DNA from: JBFMFE01 sp040752295
Lineage (GTDB): Bacteria > UBP15 > UBA6099 > JBFMBQ01
Assembly: GCA_040752295.1 (NCBI GenBank)
Contig: JBFMFE010000208.1
Coordinates: 1 to 18,415 of the forward strand
Length of the DNA stretch: 18,415 nucleotides
Direction of reading: 5' to 3'
Shown: one piece after another, positions 6,967-13,310 of the stretch
How positions within the stretch are numbered: position 1 is the first letter of the stretch
Layout: every line of letters begins with the position of its first letter
Notes under the pieces: generated by a model
What the model saw: the letters and a program-made list of their open reading frames with translations, nothing else
The model's database searches: none
What the model was told of the DNA's origin: nothing
Position numbers and translations under genes: made by a program

Positions 6967-7986
6967 GTGCGGGAATTTGTTGACGCGATTGAATTGTTTA
7001 ATGATATGGTTAAAGGACTTGCTCGGGGAATAGTCCGCTGCGATTCCCCTCTGGAAGAAATTGTTCTTAAAACGGGAAGCGCAGATTTTGCCTACGTTGA
7101 CGACAGGAGAGACGCCAAAGAAAAGTACGGTTTCGATTTTTGGGAGAGGATAAAAAGTCATTGCGGTTCCGATCGAGAATTCAAAAATTTCCTGAACGAA
7201 CGCCGCATCAATAAGAAAATACTCTATTCAAAATCGGAACAGTTTCCAGATTTCATATTTAGAACTCGCAAATATAGAGCCGGACTAACGCGCGGAAGCA
7301 TACTTGAATTGAAGGATTCGGCTGGCGGAAGCATTGCTTCTTTTAATTCAACTCTTCCTTCTAAATATAAAAGCCTCGAAGAAATAGATATAATAAACGG
7401 GAACAAGCTCGTTTCAAATATCACCTCAACAATCGACGATAAATTATATCAAAACAGCGATTATTACACATTTCAAAGACGCAACTTCTATCTGATAAGG
7501 ACATACAGAAAAAACAGCAAGAAGGTGAAAATATCTATTGTTGACGGCTCGTTTTTTGAGACTGTCCCGAAAGAGCATTTAATTTATCAGATGTTTTTAA
7601 ACGTTTTTAAAAGCCATTTGGATAAGAAAAGGATAGAATTACCAAAGAATCTGTCCGATCAGATTGAAAATTTACTTTCGCACATTACGGACCAATCAAT
7701 AATCGCTGCATCCCAATCCATAGAAAAGGCCTCCCTACGTCCGAGATTAAGGATCATGGCGGAAGTTCACCCCGAAGGTAATCCCCACAGCAGTGATTAT
7801 CCGGAAATCGAAGACCGAAGCATCAACCTTGTTATTCAAGAAACTGCTGATAAGCGAAAAGCAGATGAGTTTATAAAGAATAAAATGCCAATGATAAAAA
7901 CAGCCCTTGTTAATCATAGGCGAAATGGAAAACATTTAGTTTTTTCATTTCTTTTGGATTCTGCTGGACCGGGCGCAGGGAATTGA
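6967..7986 (+). CDS. Putative type II restriction endonuclease, PD-(D/E)XK
   Basis: Predicted DNA endonuclease paired with the methyltransferase directly upstream, with no intergenic base. PD94 and E114-L-K116 (QFPDFIFR, then GSILELKDSAGGS) form the PD-(D/E)XK metal-binding catalytic core. The following SIASFNSTLPSKYKSLEEI also looks conserved-type. No other domain is recognised. The 339 residues fit a type II enzyme. GTG 6967 has AGGGAG ten bases upstream; ATG 7006 is an alternative start. The gene is strikingly AT-rich: bases 7321-7380 contain 23 G/C of 60, against 38 of 60 at 8161-8220 in thiolase B. It also uses AAA, ATA and TTA codons rare in its neighbours. This is good evidence for horizontal transfer. 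The endonuclease call rests on this motif and the partner gene. Confidence 0.8.
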   Translation: MREFVDAIELFNDMVKGLARGIVRCDSPLEEIVLKTGSADFAYVDDRRDAKEKYGFDFWERIKSHCGSDREFKNFLNERRINKKILYSKSEQFPDFIFRTRKYRAGLTRGSILELKDSAGGSIASFNSTLPSKYKSLEEIDIINGNKLVSNITSTIDDKLYQNSDYYTFQRRNFYLIRTYRKNSKKVKISIVDGSFFETVPKEHLIYQMFLNVFKSHLDKKRIELPKNLSDQIENLLSHITDQSIIAASQSIEKASLRPRLRIMAEVHPEGNPHSSDYPEIEDRSINLVIQETADKRKADEFIKNKMPMIKTALVNHRRNGKHLVFSFLLDSAGPGAGN

Positions 7987-8064
7987 TCTGTGTCGTAAGT
8001 TCATTGCGCTTTTTCGCGTTGAGAGACCCGGATGAGTAATCCGTAAGGAAACAGGAGGGAAACG

Positions 8065-9228
8065 ATGAACTACCGCAGGGTGGCAATCGTGGGAGCGGGG
8101 ATAACGAAGTTCGTCAGGAGGGCGCATGAGACCGGCAAGGAGCTTGCGTTCGAGGCGGCGAAGATGGCGCTCGATTCGTGCGGGATGAGGATGAAGGACG
8201 TCGGGTGCGTCGCGCTCGGAACTGCGCCGGACGCCTTCGACGGCGTCCACATGAAGGGGGAGTACCTGTCGGACGGCGCGGGCGGGTGGGGAAAGCCTTA
8301 CACGCGGTGTTACGTGGGCGGGGGGACCGGGGTCTTCGCGGCGATACACGGCTGGACGCACGTGGCGTCGGGGTTGTTCGACACCTGCCTTGTTGTGTGC
8401 TCCGAGAAAATGTCCTCGTGCCATCCCCACCCGCAGGGGGCTTTTCTTACGATTTTCGATCACGTCACGGAGCAGCCGCTGAAGCCGACGCTGATCTGGA
8501 TTTTCGCCATCGAGATGAACCGCTACATGAACACCTACGGCATCACAAAAGAGGAAATCGCGCTCGTTTCGGTCAAGAACAAGAAGAACGCGCTCGATCA
8601 CCCGTCGGCGCAGGTGGCAGAGGAGGTCACGGTGGAGGACGTGTTGAACTCCGAGACGCTGGCGTGGCCGGTGAACCGCCTCGACATCAGCCCCGCGAGC
8701 GACGGCGCGGCGGCGATAGTCCTCGCCGCGGAACGCGCGGCGCACAGGATCACCGACAAGCCCGTGTGGATTGACGGCGTGGGGTGGAACCTCGACACTT
8801 CGTACTGGACGACGCGGGACCTGTCGTACCCGCTTTACGTGGAGAAGGCGGCGCGGATGGCGTACGACATGGCGGGAATAAAGGAGCCGAAGCGGGAGAT
8901 CGAGCTGGCGGAGCCGTACGATCCGTTCGACTACAAGGAACTTCACCACATGGAGGGACTCCTGCTTGCGGACAGGGGGAAGGCTGCGGAAATGACGGCG
9001 GCGGGGATAACCGCGCGCGACGGCGACCGCCCGATGTGCCCGTCGGGGGGCGCGCTGGGGGTGGGAAACCCGATAGCGGCGACGGGGCTGATGAAGGTCA
9101 TCGAAATCTTCCTCCAGCTTCGCGGCGAGGCGGGGAAGCGGCAGGTGCCCGGGTCGCCGAAGTGCGGGCTGGCTCAGGCGTGGGGCGACCTGATGCAGGT
9201 GGGCACAGTGGTGGTGATGAGAGTTTGA
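8065..9228 (+). CDS. Thiolase-like protein B, lacking catalytic Cys and His
   Basis: Second thiolase-fold protein of the SCP-x/lipid-transfer type, 387 residues. It begins YRRVAIVGAGITKF, like thiolase A. The nucleophile region reads CYVGGGTGVFAAIHG (82-96); C82 is upstream of the expected position, which appears to be glycine. RLDISPASDGAAAIVLA (205-221) is conserved. PYDPFDYKELHHMEG (284-298) replaces the NEAFA region and brings tyrosines near the active site. The GHP histidine is replaced in GVGNPIAATG (N335). The C-terminal motif is CGLAQAWGDLMQVG without the usual CxGGG. The loss of all classical residues argues against thiolase activity. It could be a repurposed lyase/aldolase subunit like Ltp2, or the non-catalytic partner of thiolase A. 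AGGAGG (8053-8058) lies six bases before ATG 8065. The R-M pair lies upstream and nucleotidyltransferase modules downstream, separating it from thiolase A and the DUF35 genes. Confidence 0.88.
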   Translation: MNYRRVAIVGAGITKFVRRAHETGKELAFEAAKMALDSCGMRMKDVGCVALGTAPDAFDGVHMKGEYLSDGAGGWGKPYTRCYVGGGTGVFAAIHGWTHVASGLFDTCLVVCSEKMSSCHPHPQGAFLTIFDHVTEQPLKPTLIWIFAIEMNRYMNTYGITKEEIALVSVKNKKNALDHPSAQVAEEVTVEDVLNSETLAWPVNRLDISPASDGAAAIVLAAERAAHRITDKPVWIDGVGWNLDTSYWTTRDLSYPLYVEKAARMAYDMAGIKEPKREIELAEPYDPFDYKELHHMEGLLLADRGKAAEMTAAGITARDGDRPMCPSGGALGVGNPIAATGLMKVIEIFLQLRGEAGKRQVPGSPKCGLAQAWGDLMQVGTVVVMRV

Positions 9229-9262
9229 TTTTTTAAATATACGGGAGCGGGAACGCCGGACG

Positions 9263-9595
9263 ATGAAAACGCGTCGCGTTGAGGGTACGGACGCCGTCCT
9301 TAATAAGATCGCGGACAGGATCGTTGAGCGGTTTAAACCGGTGAAGATTATTTTATTCGGTTCCCGCGCATGGGGCGGATCAAGCCTTGACAGCGACGTT
9401 GATCTGTTCGTGATAATGGAAAGCGAGGAAAGACCGGCGAAAAGGGCGGTTATGGTGAGAAACGCGTGCCCCCCGAAATTCCTGCCCATGGATGTTCTTG
9501 TACGGACGCCCGAAGAAGTCCGGAAACGCCTGGAAATGAGGGATGCTTTTATAGAAAGCATTATTGGTTATGGCGAAAGGGAAAGTGCTCTATGA
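9263..9595 (+). CDS. MNT-type nucleotidyltransferase, probable antitoxin of HEPN pair
   Basis: Minimal nucleotidyltransferase, 110 residues. The signature is IILFGSRAWGGSSLDSDVDLFVIME: a GS motif, then SDVDL with the two metal-binding aspartates. LPMDVLVRTPEEVRKRL is also typical of the MNT family. In MNT-HEPN systems the nucleotidyltransferase inactivates the HEPN ribonuclease by adding nucleotides (established for MntA/HepT). Here the stop overlaps the HEPN start as ATGA, which fits a coupled two-gene operon. The Shine-Dalgarno is weak (GGGAG at 9243-9247 is too far). It lies between thiolase B and the DUF35 genes with no pathway relation to either. Confidence 0.85.
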   Translation: MKTRRVEGTDAVLNKIADRIVERFKPVKIILFGSRAWGGSSLDSDVDLFVIMESEERPAKRAVMVRNACPPKFLPMDVLVRTPEEVRKRLEMRDAFIESIIGYGERESAL

Positions 9596-9903
9596 ATCCC
9601 CTGACTGAAGAATGGATTGAAAAGGCCGAGTGCGATTACCTCGTGGCGGCAGGGGAAATGCGCGCAAAGAAGAAGCGCGTTTACGACGCCGTGTGTTTCC
9701 ATGCCCGGCAGCGCATCGAGAAGTATCTCAAGGCTTTGTTGCAGGAGCATAAAATAGCCTTCACGAAAACTCACGATCTGGTTGAACTGGCTAATTCATG
9801 CGCTTCGCTGTGTCCCGAAATCGAATTCCAGCGACCGCTTCTCGAATCGCTGAATAGATACGCAGTCCAATACCGTTTCCTGGTTATTCGGAGAACGATC
9901 TGA
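9592..9903 (+). CDS. HEPN-domain protein, probable C-terminal frameshift
   Basis: HEPN family protein, partner of the MNT gene it overlaps by ATGA. ATG 9592 is supported by that overlap and by the family-like opening NPLTEEWIEKAECDYLVAAGEM. Helical landmarks are VCFHARQRIEKYLKALLQEH, the usual FHAQQAxEKxLKALL segment, and KTHDLVELANSC, the THDL segment. The end reads LNRYAVQYRFLVIRRTI, whereas the family expects YAVxxRYPG. Shifting frame at about 9876-9879 gives PGYSENDLKIVSS with a stop at 9918-9920, restoring the motif. A one-base loss in a short T run (or a sequence error) is therefore likely. Even the restored product is short at the C-terminus. In related pairs HEPN is an RNase toxin; a clear RX4-6H motif is not seen here. 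Confidence 0.75.
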   Translation: MNPLTEEWIEKAECDYLVAAGEMRAKKKRVYDAVCFHARQRIEKYLKALLQEHKIAFTKTHDLVELANSCASLCPEIEFQRPLLESLNRYAVQYRFLVIRRTI

Positions 9904-9951
9904 AAATCGTGTCATCTTAAGAACGGGACGGTGTTTTTTTCTACGGGCAAA

Positions 9952-10194
9952 ATGATTGACAAAAGAAACATCGAAGTCCTTGACGACGGGGTGGCGCGCA
10001 TATTGAGGGAAAAGACCCCGCAACAGCGCCTCGCCGTCGCCTTCGGACTGTGGGACTCGGCGAAGAAAATGCTGACAGGCTTCGTCCGTTCGCAGCATCC
10101 GGAATGGAGCGATTCGAGAGTCGAGTCGGAGGTCGCAGGGAGGCTTTCGCATGGAGCTGTATCTGCTGCTGTACAGACTGATAAGGGCGTTTGA
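9952..10194 (+). CDS. Small conserved-type protein paired with a nucleotidyltransferase
   Basis: Eighty residues from ATG 9952, with function unknown. The sequence has VLDDGVARILREKTPQQRLA, then FGLWDSAKKMLTGFVRSQHP and ESEVAGRLSHG, probably all helical. I recognise this layout (xxILRxKTPxxRL, then HPxWxxxxVxxEVxxRLxHG) as a small hypothetical protein commonly found just upstream of a nucleotidyltransferase-like gene, but have no established function for it. It overlaps that gene by 44 bases, so the two are probably translated together. The Shine-Dalgarno is weak. Just upstream lie a T7 run (9932-9938) and the disrupted HEPN end, so this may be a separate module inserted beside the MNT/HEPN pair. 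Confidence 0.65.
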   Translation: MIDKRNIEVLDDGVARILREKTPQQRLAVAFGLWDSAKKMLTGFVRSQHPEWSDSRVESEVAGRLSHGAVSAAVQTDKGV

Positions 10195-10714
10195 AAATGC
10201 AGGAGTGGAATACCTTGTAACGGTTTCGATAGCCTCGATGGCGTACGGCGAACAGAGGTTTACCAACGACGTGGACGTGGTGGCCGGCTTGAAAAAACAA
10301 AACGTGCACGGGATTATCGCGAGTTTTCCGCCGGAGGAATTTTACGTGAGCGAGGGAGCCGCGCTGGAAGCCGTTTCGAGCGGTGGACGGTTCAACATTA
10401 TTCATACGTCGTCGGGCGCGAAGATTGACGTCATAATCAAAAAGGACAGCGAATATGACAACGGAAGGTTCCGGCGCGCAAAAAGAATGCAGGCGGCGGC
10501 GGACTTCGAGGCGAACTTCTCTTCGCCGGAAGACGTGATAATCATGAAGATGAAATACTATAAGGAGGGCGAATCCGAAAAGCACCTGCGGGACATAACC
10601 GGCGTCATGAAGGTGTCGGGCGATTCGATAGACAGGAACTACATCGAAGGCTGGGCGCGGGAATTTGAGCTTGAAGAAATCTGGAACGCGATCCTGGCGA
10701 GACTGGAGGGGTGA
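10151..10714 (+). CDS. Nucleotidyltransferase-like protein of a two-gene module
   Basis: Predicted nucleotidyltransferase-fold protein, 187 residues. The motif SIASMAYGEQRFTNDVDVVAG shows the G/S-x-A-x-x-x-Y-G-x-x-R-x-T-x-D-x-D pattern of AbiEii-like and related transferases, with DVD as metal ligands. The usual leading glycine is replaced (VSIAS). GGRFNIIHTSSGAKIDVIIKK with later FRRAKRM is a recurring second segment of this group. AGGGAGG (10137-10143) lies seven bases before ATG 10151. The gene overlaps the small protein gene upstream, suggesting a toxin-antitoxin or defence pair of unknown target. It ends four bases before the first DUF35 start. Assignment as a toxin or antitoxin is inference. 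Confidence 0.75.
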   Translation: MELYLLLYRLIRAFENAGVEYLVTVSIASMAYGEQRFTNDVDVVAGLKKQNVHGIIASFPPEEFYVSEGAALEAVSSGGRFNIIHTSSGAKIDVIIKKDSEYDNGRFRRAKRMQAAADFEANFSSPEDVIIMKMKYYKEGESEKHLRDITGVMKVSGDSIDRNYIEGWAREFELEEIWNAILARLEG

Positions 10715-10718
10715 GACG

Positions 10719-11234
10719 ATGGAACTGGAAAAATACAGGCTTGGCGGTACGGCGCTGCGCTCGAAAGACTTTGAGGATGGAGAAGTACTGACGGTCGAAT
10801 TCAAACCGAACCTGAAGTACCTGTGGGACAACGGCGCCGCCATCGGGCGGTACGTCGCGGAGCTGAAGAGGGGGCGGATCATCGCCCGCAGGTGCAACGG
10901 CTGCGGGCGCGTGATGCTTCCGCCGAGGATGTACTGCGAGCTTTGCTGGCGTCCGACGGACCGGTGGGTGTACGTGAAGGACACGGGGCGGGTGAACACG
11001 TTTTCCATCTGCCACGTGAACTGGGACGCGAGCCGCCTGCCGCGCGGCGCGAAGCCCCACCTTCCTGCGGTCATCGAGATTGACGGCGCCTCGCCCGGGA
11101 TGGGGATTCTCCATCTCCTCGGCGAGGTGGACCCGAAGAAGATTCGGGTCGGGATGAAGGTGAAGGCGGTGTGGCTGCCCGAGGACAGGCGCACCGGGGC
11201 GATCACCGACATCAGGTACTTCAAGCCGGTCTGA
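10719..11234 (+). CDS. DUF35 Zn-ribbon/OB-fold protein A, thiolase partner
   Basis: Small cytoplasmic acyl-CoA-binding accessory protein, 171 residues. An N-terminal helix (about 33-57) leads into a rubredoxin-like zinc ribbon with C59-x-x-C62 and C73-x-x-C76 (RCNGCGRVMLPPRMYCELC). A probable OB fold follows, with GRVNTFSICHVNW and the final ITDIRYFKPV. DUF35 proteins form stable complexes with thiolase-fold enzymes: the archaeal acetoacetyl-CoA thiolase/HMG-CoA synthase bridge, BbsA with BbsB, and ChsH2 with the aldolase Ltp2. ATG 10719 has GGAGGG eight bases upstream; the longer open frame starts inside the preceding gene. With thiolases A and B nearby, each DUF35 may serve one of them. It is similar in layout to the next gene, so a duplication is likely. 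Confidence 0.9.
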   Translation: MELEKYRLGGTALRSKDFEDGEVLTVEFKPNLKYLWDNGAAIGRYVAELKRGRIIARRCNGCGRVMLPPRMYCELCWRPTDRWVYVKDTGRVNTFSICHVNWDASRLPRGAKPHLPAVIEIDGASPGMGILHLLGEVDPKKIRVGMKVKAVWLPEDRRTGAITDIRYFKPV

Positions 11235-11240
11235 GCCGCG

Positions 11241-11257
11241 CCCGCCCGCCGGGCGGG
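11241..11257. repeat. Hairpin between the two DUF35 genes
   Basis: CCCGCCCGCCGGGCGGG has perfect 8-base arms around one central C, which would form a hairpin of about six base pairs with a five-base loop. It begins six bases after the stop of DUF35 A and ends 13 bases before the Shine-Dalgarno of DUF35 B. There is no T tract. It might stabilise or separate the two messages. Its core CCGCCGGGCGG also occurs at 2502-2512. Confidence 0.5.
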
Positions 11258-11283
11258 TGGATTTACGGAAAGGAGAGTGTGAG

Positions 11284-11757
11284 ATGGGACTGACCGAAAA
11301 AGTTCACCGCAACGCGGACCTGTCGGCGCATCCGGGCGAGATACCCGTGAATTACCTTTACACGATGGGACTTGCCGGGGAGGGTTTTTTCCGCGCGTTG
11401 AAGGACAGGGGCAGGCTCACCGCCGCCGCGTGTCCGGCGTGCGGTACGGTGTACCTGCCGCCGCGAATATTCTGCGAGCGCTGTTTCGAGAGGACCGGGA
11501 AGCCTTTCGCCGTCGCCTCGACGGGGACGGTGCACACGTTCACCGTCTGCCACGAGGAAGTGGACGGGTCGCCGAAGGGCAAGCCGGAGATCGTTGCGGC
11601 GGTGAGGATTGACGGGACGGACGGCACGCTCGTCCACAGGCTGGACGGCGTCGCGCCGGGAGACGTGTACATCGGGATGCGAGTGAAGATGGTTCTGAAG
11701 CCGGCAAAGAAGCGAGAGGGGAACATACTCGACATAATGCATTTCAAGCCCGTGTAG
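11284..11757 (+). CDS. DUF35 Zn-ribbon/OB-fold protein B, thiolase partner
   Basis: Second DUF35 protein, 157 residues. The zinc ribbon has C50-x-x-C53 and C64-x-x-C67 (ACPACGTVYLPPRIFCERC). It is followed by a probable OB fold (GTVHTFTVCHEEVDG, then IGMRVKMVLKPAKK) and ends ILDIMHFKPV, matching the end of DUF35 A. An N-terminal helix (about 25-45) precedes the ribbon, as in proteins that dock on thiolase folds. AGGAGA (11271-11276) lies seven bases before ATG 11284, which decides the start over an earlier in-frame ATG at 11257. Two different DUF35 genes beside two different thiolase-like genes suggest two cognate pairs or one mixed complex. It is the last gene of the metabolic series. A 207-base gap with a new promoter follows. 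Confidence 0.9.
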   Translation: MGLTEKVHRNADLSAHPGEIPVNYLYTMGLAGEGFFRALKDRGRLTAAACPACGTVYLPPRIFCERCFERTGKPFAVASTGTVHTFTVCHEEVDGSPKGKPEIVAAVRIDGTDGTLVHRLDGVAPGDVYIGMRVKMVLKPAKKREGNILDIMHFKPV

Positions 11758-11867
11758 GTTTTCTCATGCCGTGAATCTGACGGCTCGACGCGACGAATCA
11801 ATCGGCGTTATACGGAGGACGATAACAGCCGAAGCCATTTCTCAATTGTGTAAGCGGCATTCTTCCG

Positions 11868-11896
11868 TTTCAACAGGCTCCGATTCCTTATATAAT
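11868..11896 (+). promoter_or_regulatory. Predicted promoter of the glycan operon
   Basis: TTTCAA (11868-11873) and a perfect TATAAT (11891-11896) are 17 bases apart, in the AT-rich part of the 207-base gap 11758-11964. The -35 box is poor (3 of 6). Transcription would start near 11903, about 60 bases before ATG 11965. A short A/T-flanked inverted repeat (AAAAAGC-AG-GCTTTTT, 11906-11921) sits at the start of the predicted leader. Nothing else is seen in this gap. Confidence 0.5.
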
Positions 11897-11964
11897 ATCA
11901 TTAAGAAAAAGCAGGCTTTTTTTCGCGAAGATGCGCCGATTCGTAATCGCCGGGATAACGCTCT

Positions 11965-12519
11965 ATGGTCAAGCTGCATATCGGGTGCGGTGACGTATAT
12001 CTGGACGGATGGGTAAATATAGACAGCGAATCCGGGTCTGCGGATTTGACGCATGACATGCGTGAACCGCTTCCATACGATGACAATTCAGTGGATTTCA
12101 TCTACAACGAGCATTTCATCGAACATGTCGGCTTCGAGGACGGTTTAAAGGTAATGACGGATTTCCACCGAGTGCTCAAGCCCGGTGGCGTGGTCAGGGT
12201 TGCAACGCTCGATCTGGACTATGTTATGAAGAAATACTTCTTTTTGTGGAAACGGCAGGACTGGATAAAGAGATACGGGCACCAGTGGATTAAAACCCGC
12301 GCGGAAATGATGAACGTTGTCTTCAGACACTGGGGACATCAGTACCTGTATAACGGGGAGGAACTTGAGCGCCGGCTGCGGGAATCGGGATTTGAAGCGG
12401 TATACAGGCGGCGCCGGAACCGGAGCCGGTACCCCGAACTGCGGAACCTGGAGACCCGCAGGGACTCGAAACTGGTCATGGAGGCGGAGAAGCGGGGCGG
12501 GGGCGGTTTGGACCGGTAA
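11965..12519 (+). CDS. SAM-dependent methyltransferase, class I
   Basis: Predicted small-molecule or sugar methyltransferase, 184 residues, cytoplasmic. The SAM-binding motif I is KLHIGCGDVYLDGWVNID (residues 3-20). REPLPYDDNSVDFIYNEHFIEHV is the motif II/III region, and FHRVLKPGGVVRVATLDLDYV the post-motif strand. The layout matches the Methyltransf_11-type proteins that are frequent in polysaccharide clusters. The C-terminus is Arg/Gly-rich (RRRRNRSRY, then KRGGGG). The Shine-Dalgarno before ATG 11965 is weak. It is the first gene of the operon running to 18184, suggesting O-methylation of a glycan sugar or other decoration. The acceptor is unknown. Confidence 0.85.
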   Translation: MVKLHIGCGDVYLDGWVNIDSESGSADLTHDMREPLPYDDNSVDFIYNEHFIEHVGFEDGLKVMTDFHRVLKPGGVVRVATLDLDYVMKKYFFLWKRQDWIKRYGHQWIKTRAEMMNVVFRHWGHQYLYNGEELERRLRESGFEAVYRRRRNRSRYPELRNLETRRDSKLVMEAEKRGGGGLDR

Positions 12520-12526
12520 TGCCACA

Positions 12527-13297
12527 GTGGCAGAGAACATTGACGCGAGGATAGAGGAGTACTGGAACGGTCCGGGCGTGCAGTCCATGCCGGACCGCTA
12601 CCTTGCCGATCTGGAATCGCGCATGGTGGCGCGGCACGTCCGGGCGGGGGACGTGCTGTGCGACCTGGGCTGCGGCGACGGCGCGGGCAGCGAGGCGTAC
12701 CGGGGCGTCTGCCGGCGGTACGTGGGAGTGGACCGTTCGCGGACCATGCTCGAGCGGTTCCGGACGCGGCTGCCCGGATATGAGCTGATTGAAGGGGATG
12801 CCCGGGACCTGCTGGCGGAGGGGCGGATCGGCGCGGATTACACGGTGGTGGTTTCGCAGCGGTTCATCATCAACCTTGTTGACGAAGAGCAACAGAAGGG
12901 CCTGATCGCGCGCCTGCCGGGACTGCTCCGCCCGGACGGACGGCTTCTCCTGTGCGAAGCGTTCACGGAGGGCGTGGACAATCTCAACGCCATGCGCGCC
13001 GCGCTCGGTTGTCCCCTCATCGAGGCGAAGTGGCACAACAGGCATCTCACCAAAGACCTTGTCGCCGGCGCCCTGCGTCCCGCCATGAAACTGGTTCATG
13101 AAGAAGACCTGAGCCTGTATTATCTCGTCACCCGCGTCATACACCCCGCGCTCATTCCCGGAGAAACGCCCAGGTGGAACGCCCCTATCAACGAGATCGC
13201 CTACAAACTGTGCTCTTCGGAGCGGGTCCCCCGGATGAGCGGCTTCAGCACCGTTGTGCTCCAGGTCTGGGAGAAAGCGCAGAGCGGAGAACGTTGA
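12527..13297 (+). CDS. SAM-dependent methyltransferase, second in operon
   Basis: Class I methyltransferase, 256 residues from GTG 12527, seven bases after the previous stop. Motif I is VLCDLGCGDGAGSEAYRGV (43-61), followed by YVGVDRSRTMLERFRTRLP (the acidic residue after strand 2) and YELIEGDARDLL (motif II). VVSQRFIINLVDEEQQKGL and LLRPDGRLLLCEAF complete the fold. The rest is not like the first methyltransferase, so this is not a recent duplication. GTG is chosen because it is the first start codon past the preceding gene; a longer frame upstream overlaps that gene and lacks family character. No strong Shine-Dalgarno is seen, so translation may depend on coupling. Probable role: a second methylation of the glycan or its precursor. 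The acceptor is unknown. Confidence 0.82.
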   Translation: MAENIDARIEEYWNGPGVQSMPDRYLADLESRMVARHVRAGDVLCDLGCGDGAGSEAYRGVCRRYVGVDRSRTMLERFRTRLPGYELIEGDARDLLAEGRIGADYTVVVSQRFIINLVDEEQQKGLIARLPGLLRPDGRLLLCEAFTEGVDNLNAMRAALGCPLIEAKWHNRHLTKDLVAGALRPAMKLVHEEDLSLYYLVTRVIHPALIPGETPRWNAPINEIAYKLCSSERVPRMSGFSTVVLQVWEKAQSGER

Positions 13298-13310
13298 AGG
13301 ACCTTTTATC

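Noticed and set aside
7945..9561. Leftward 538-codon ORF opposite thiolase B and the MNT gene
   Set aside because: Spans several supported genes in antisense and is rich in Arg, His and Pro with no domain signature.
11768..11784. GCCGT/ACGGC hairpin after the second DUF35 gene as terminator
   Set aside because: Only five base pairs and no T tract follows.
11906..11921. AAAAAGC-AG-GCTTTTT with a T run, as a terminator
   Set aside because: The stem is almost only A-T and the loop is two bases; it lies at the predicted transcription start, not after a gene.
11771..12016. 81-codon ORF in the gap before the glycan operon
   Set aside because: It crosses the predicted promoter and runs into the first methyltransferase; no Shine-Dalgarno and no motif.
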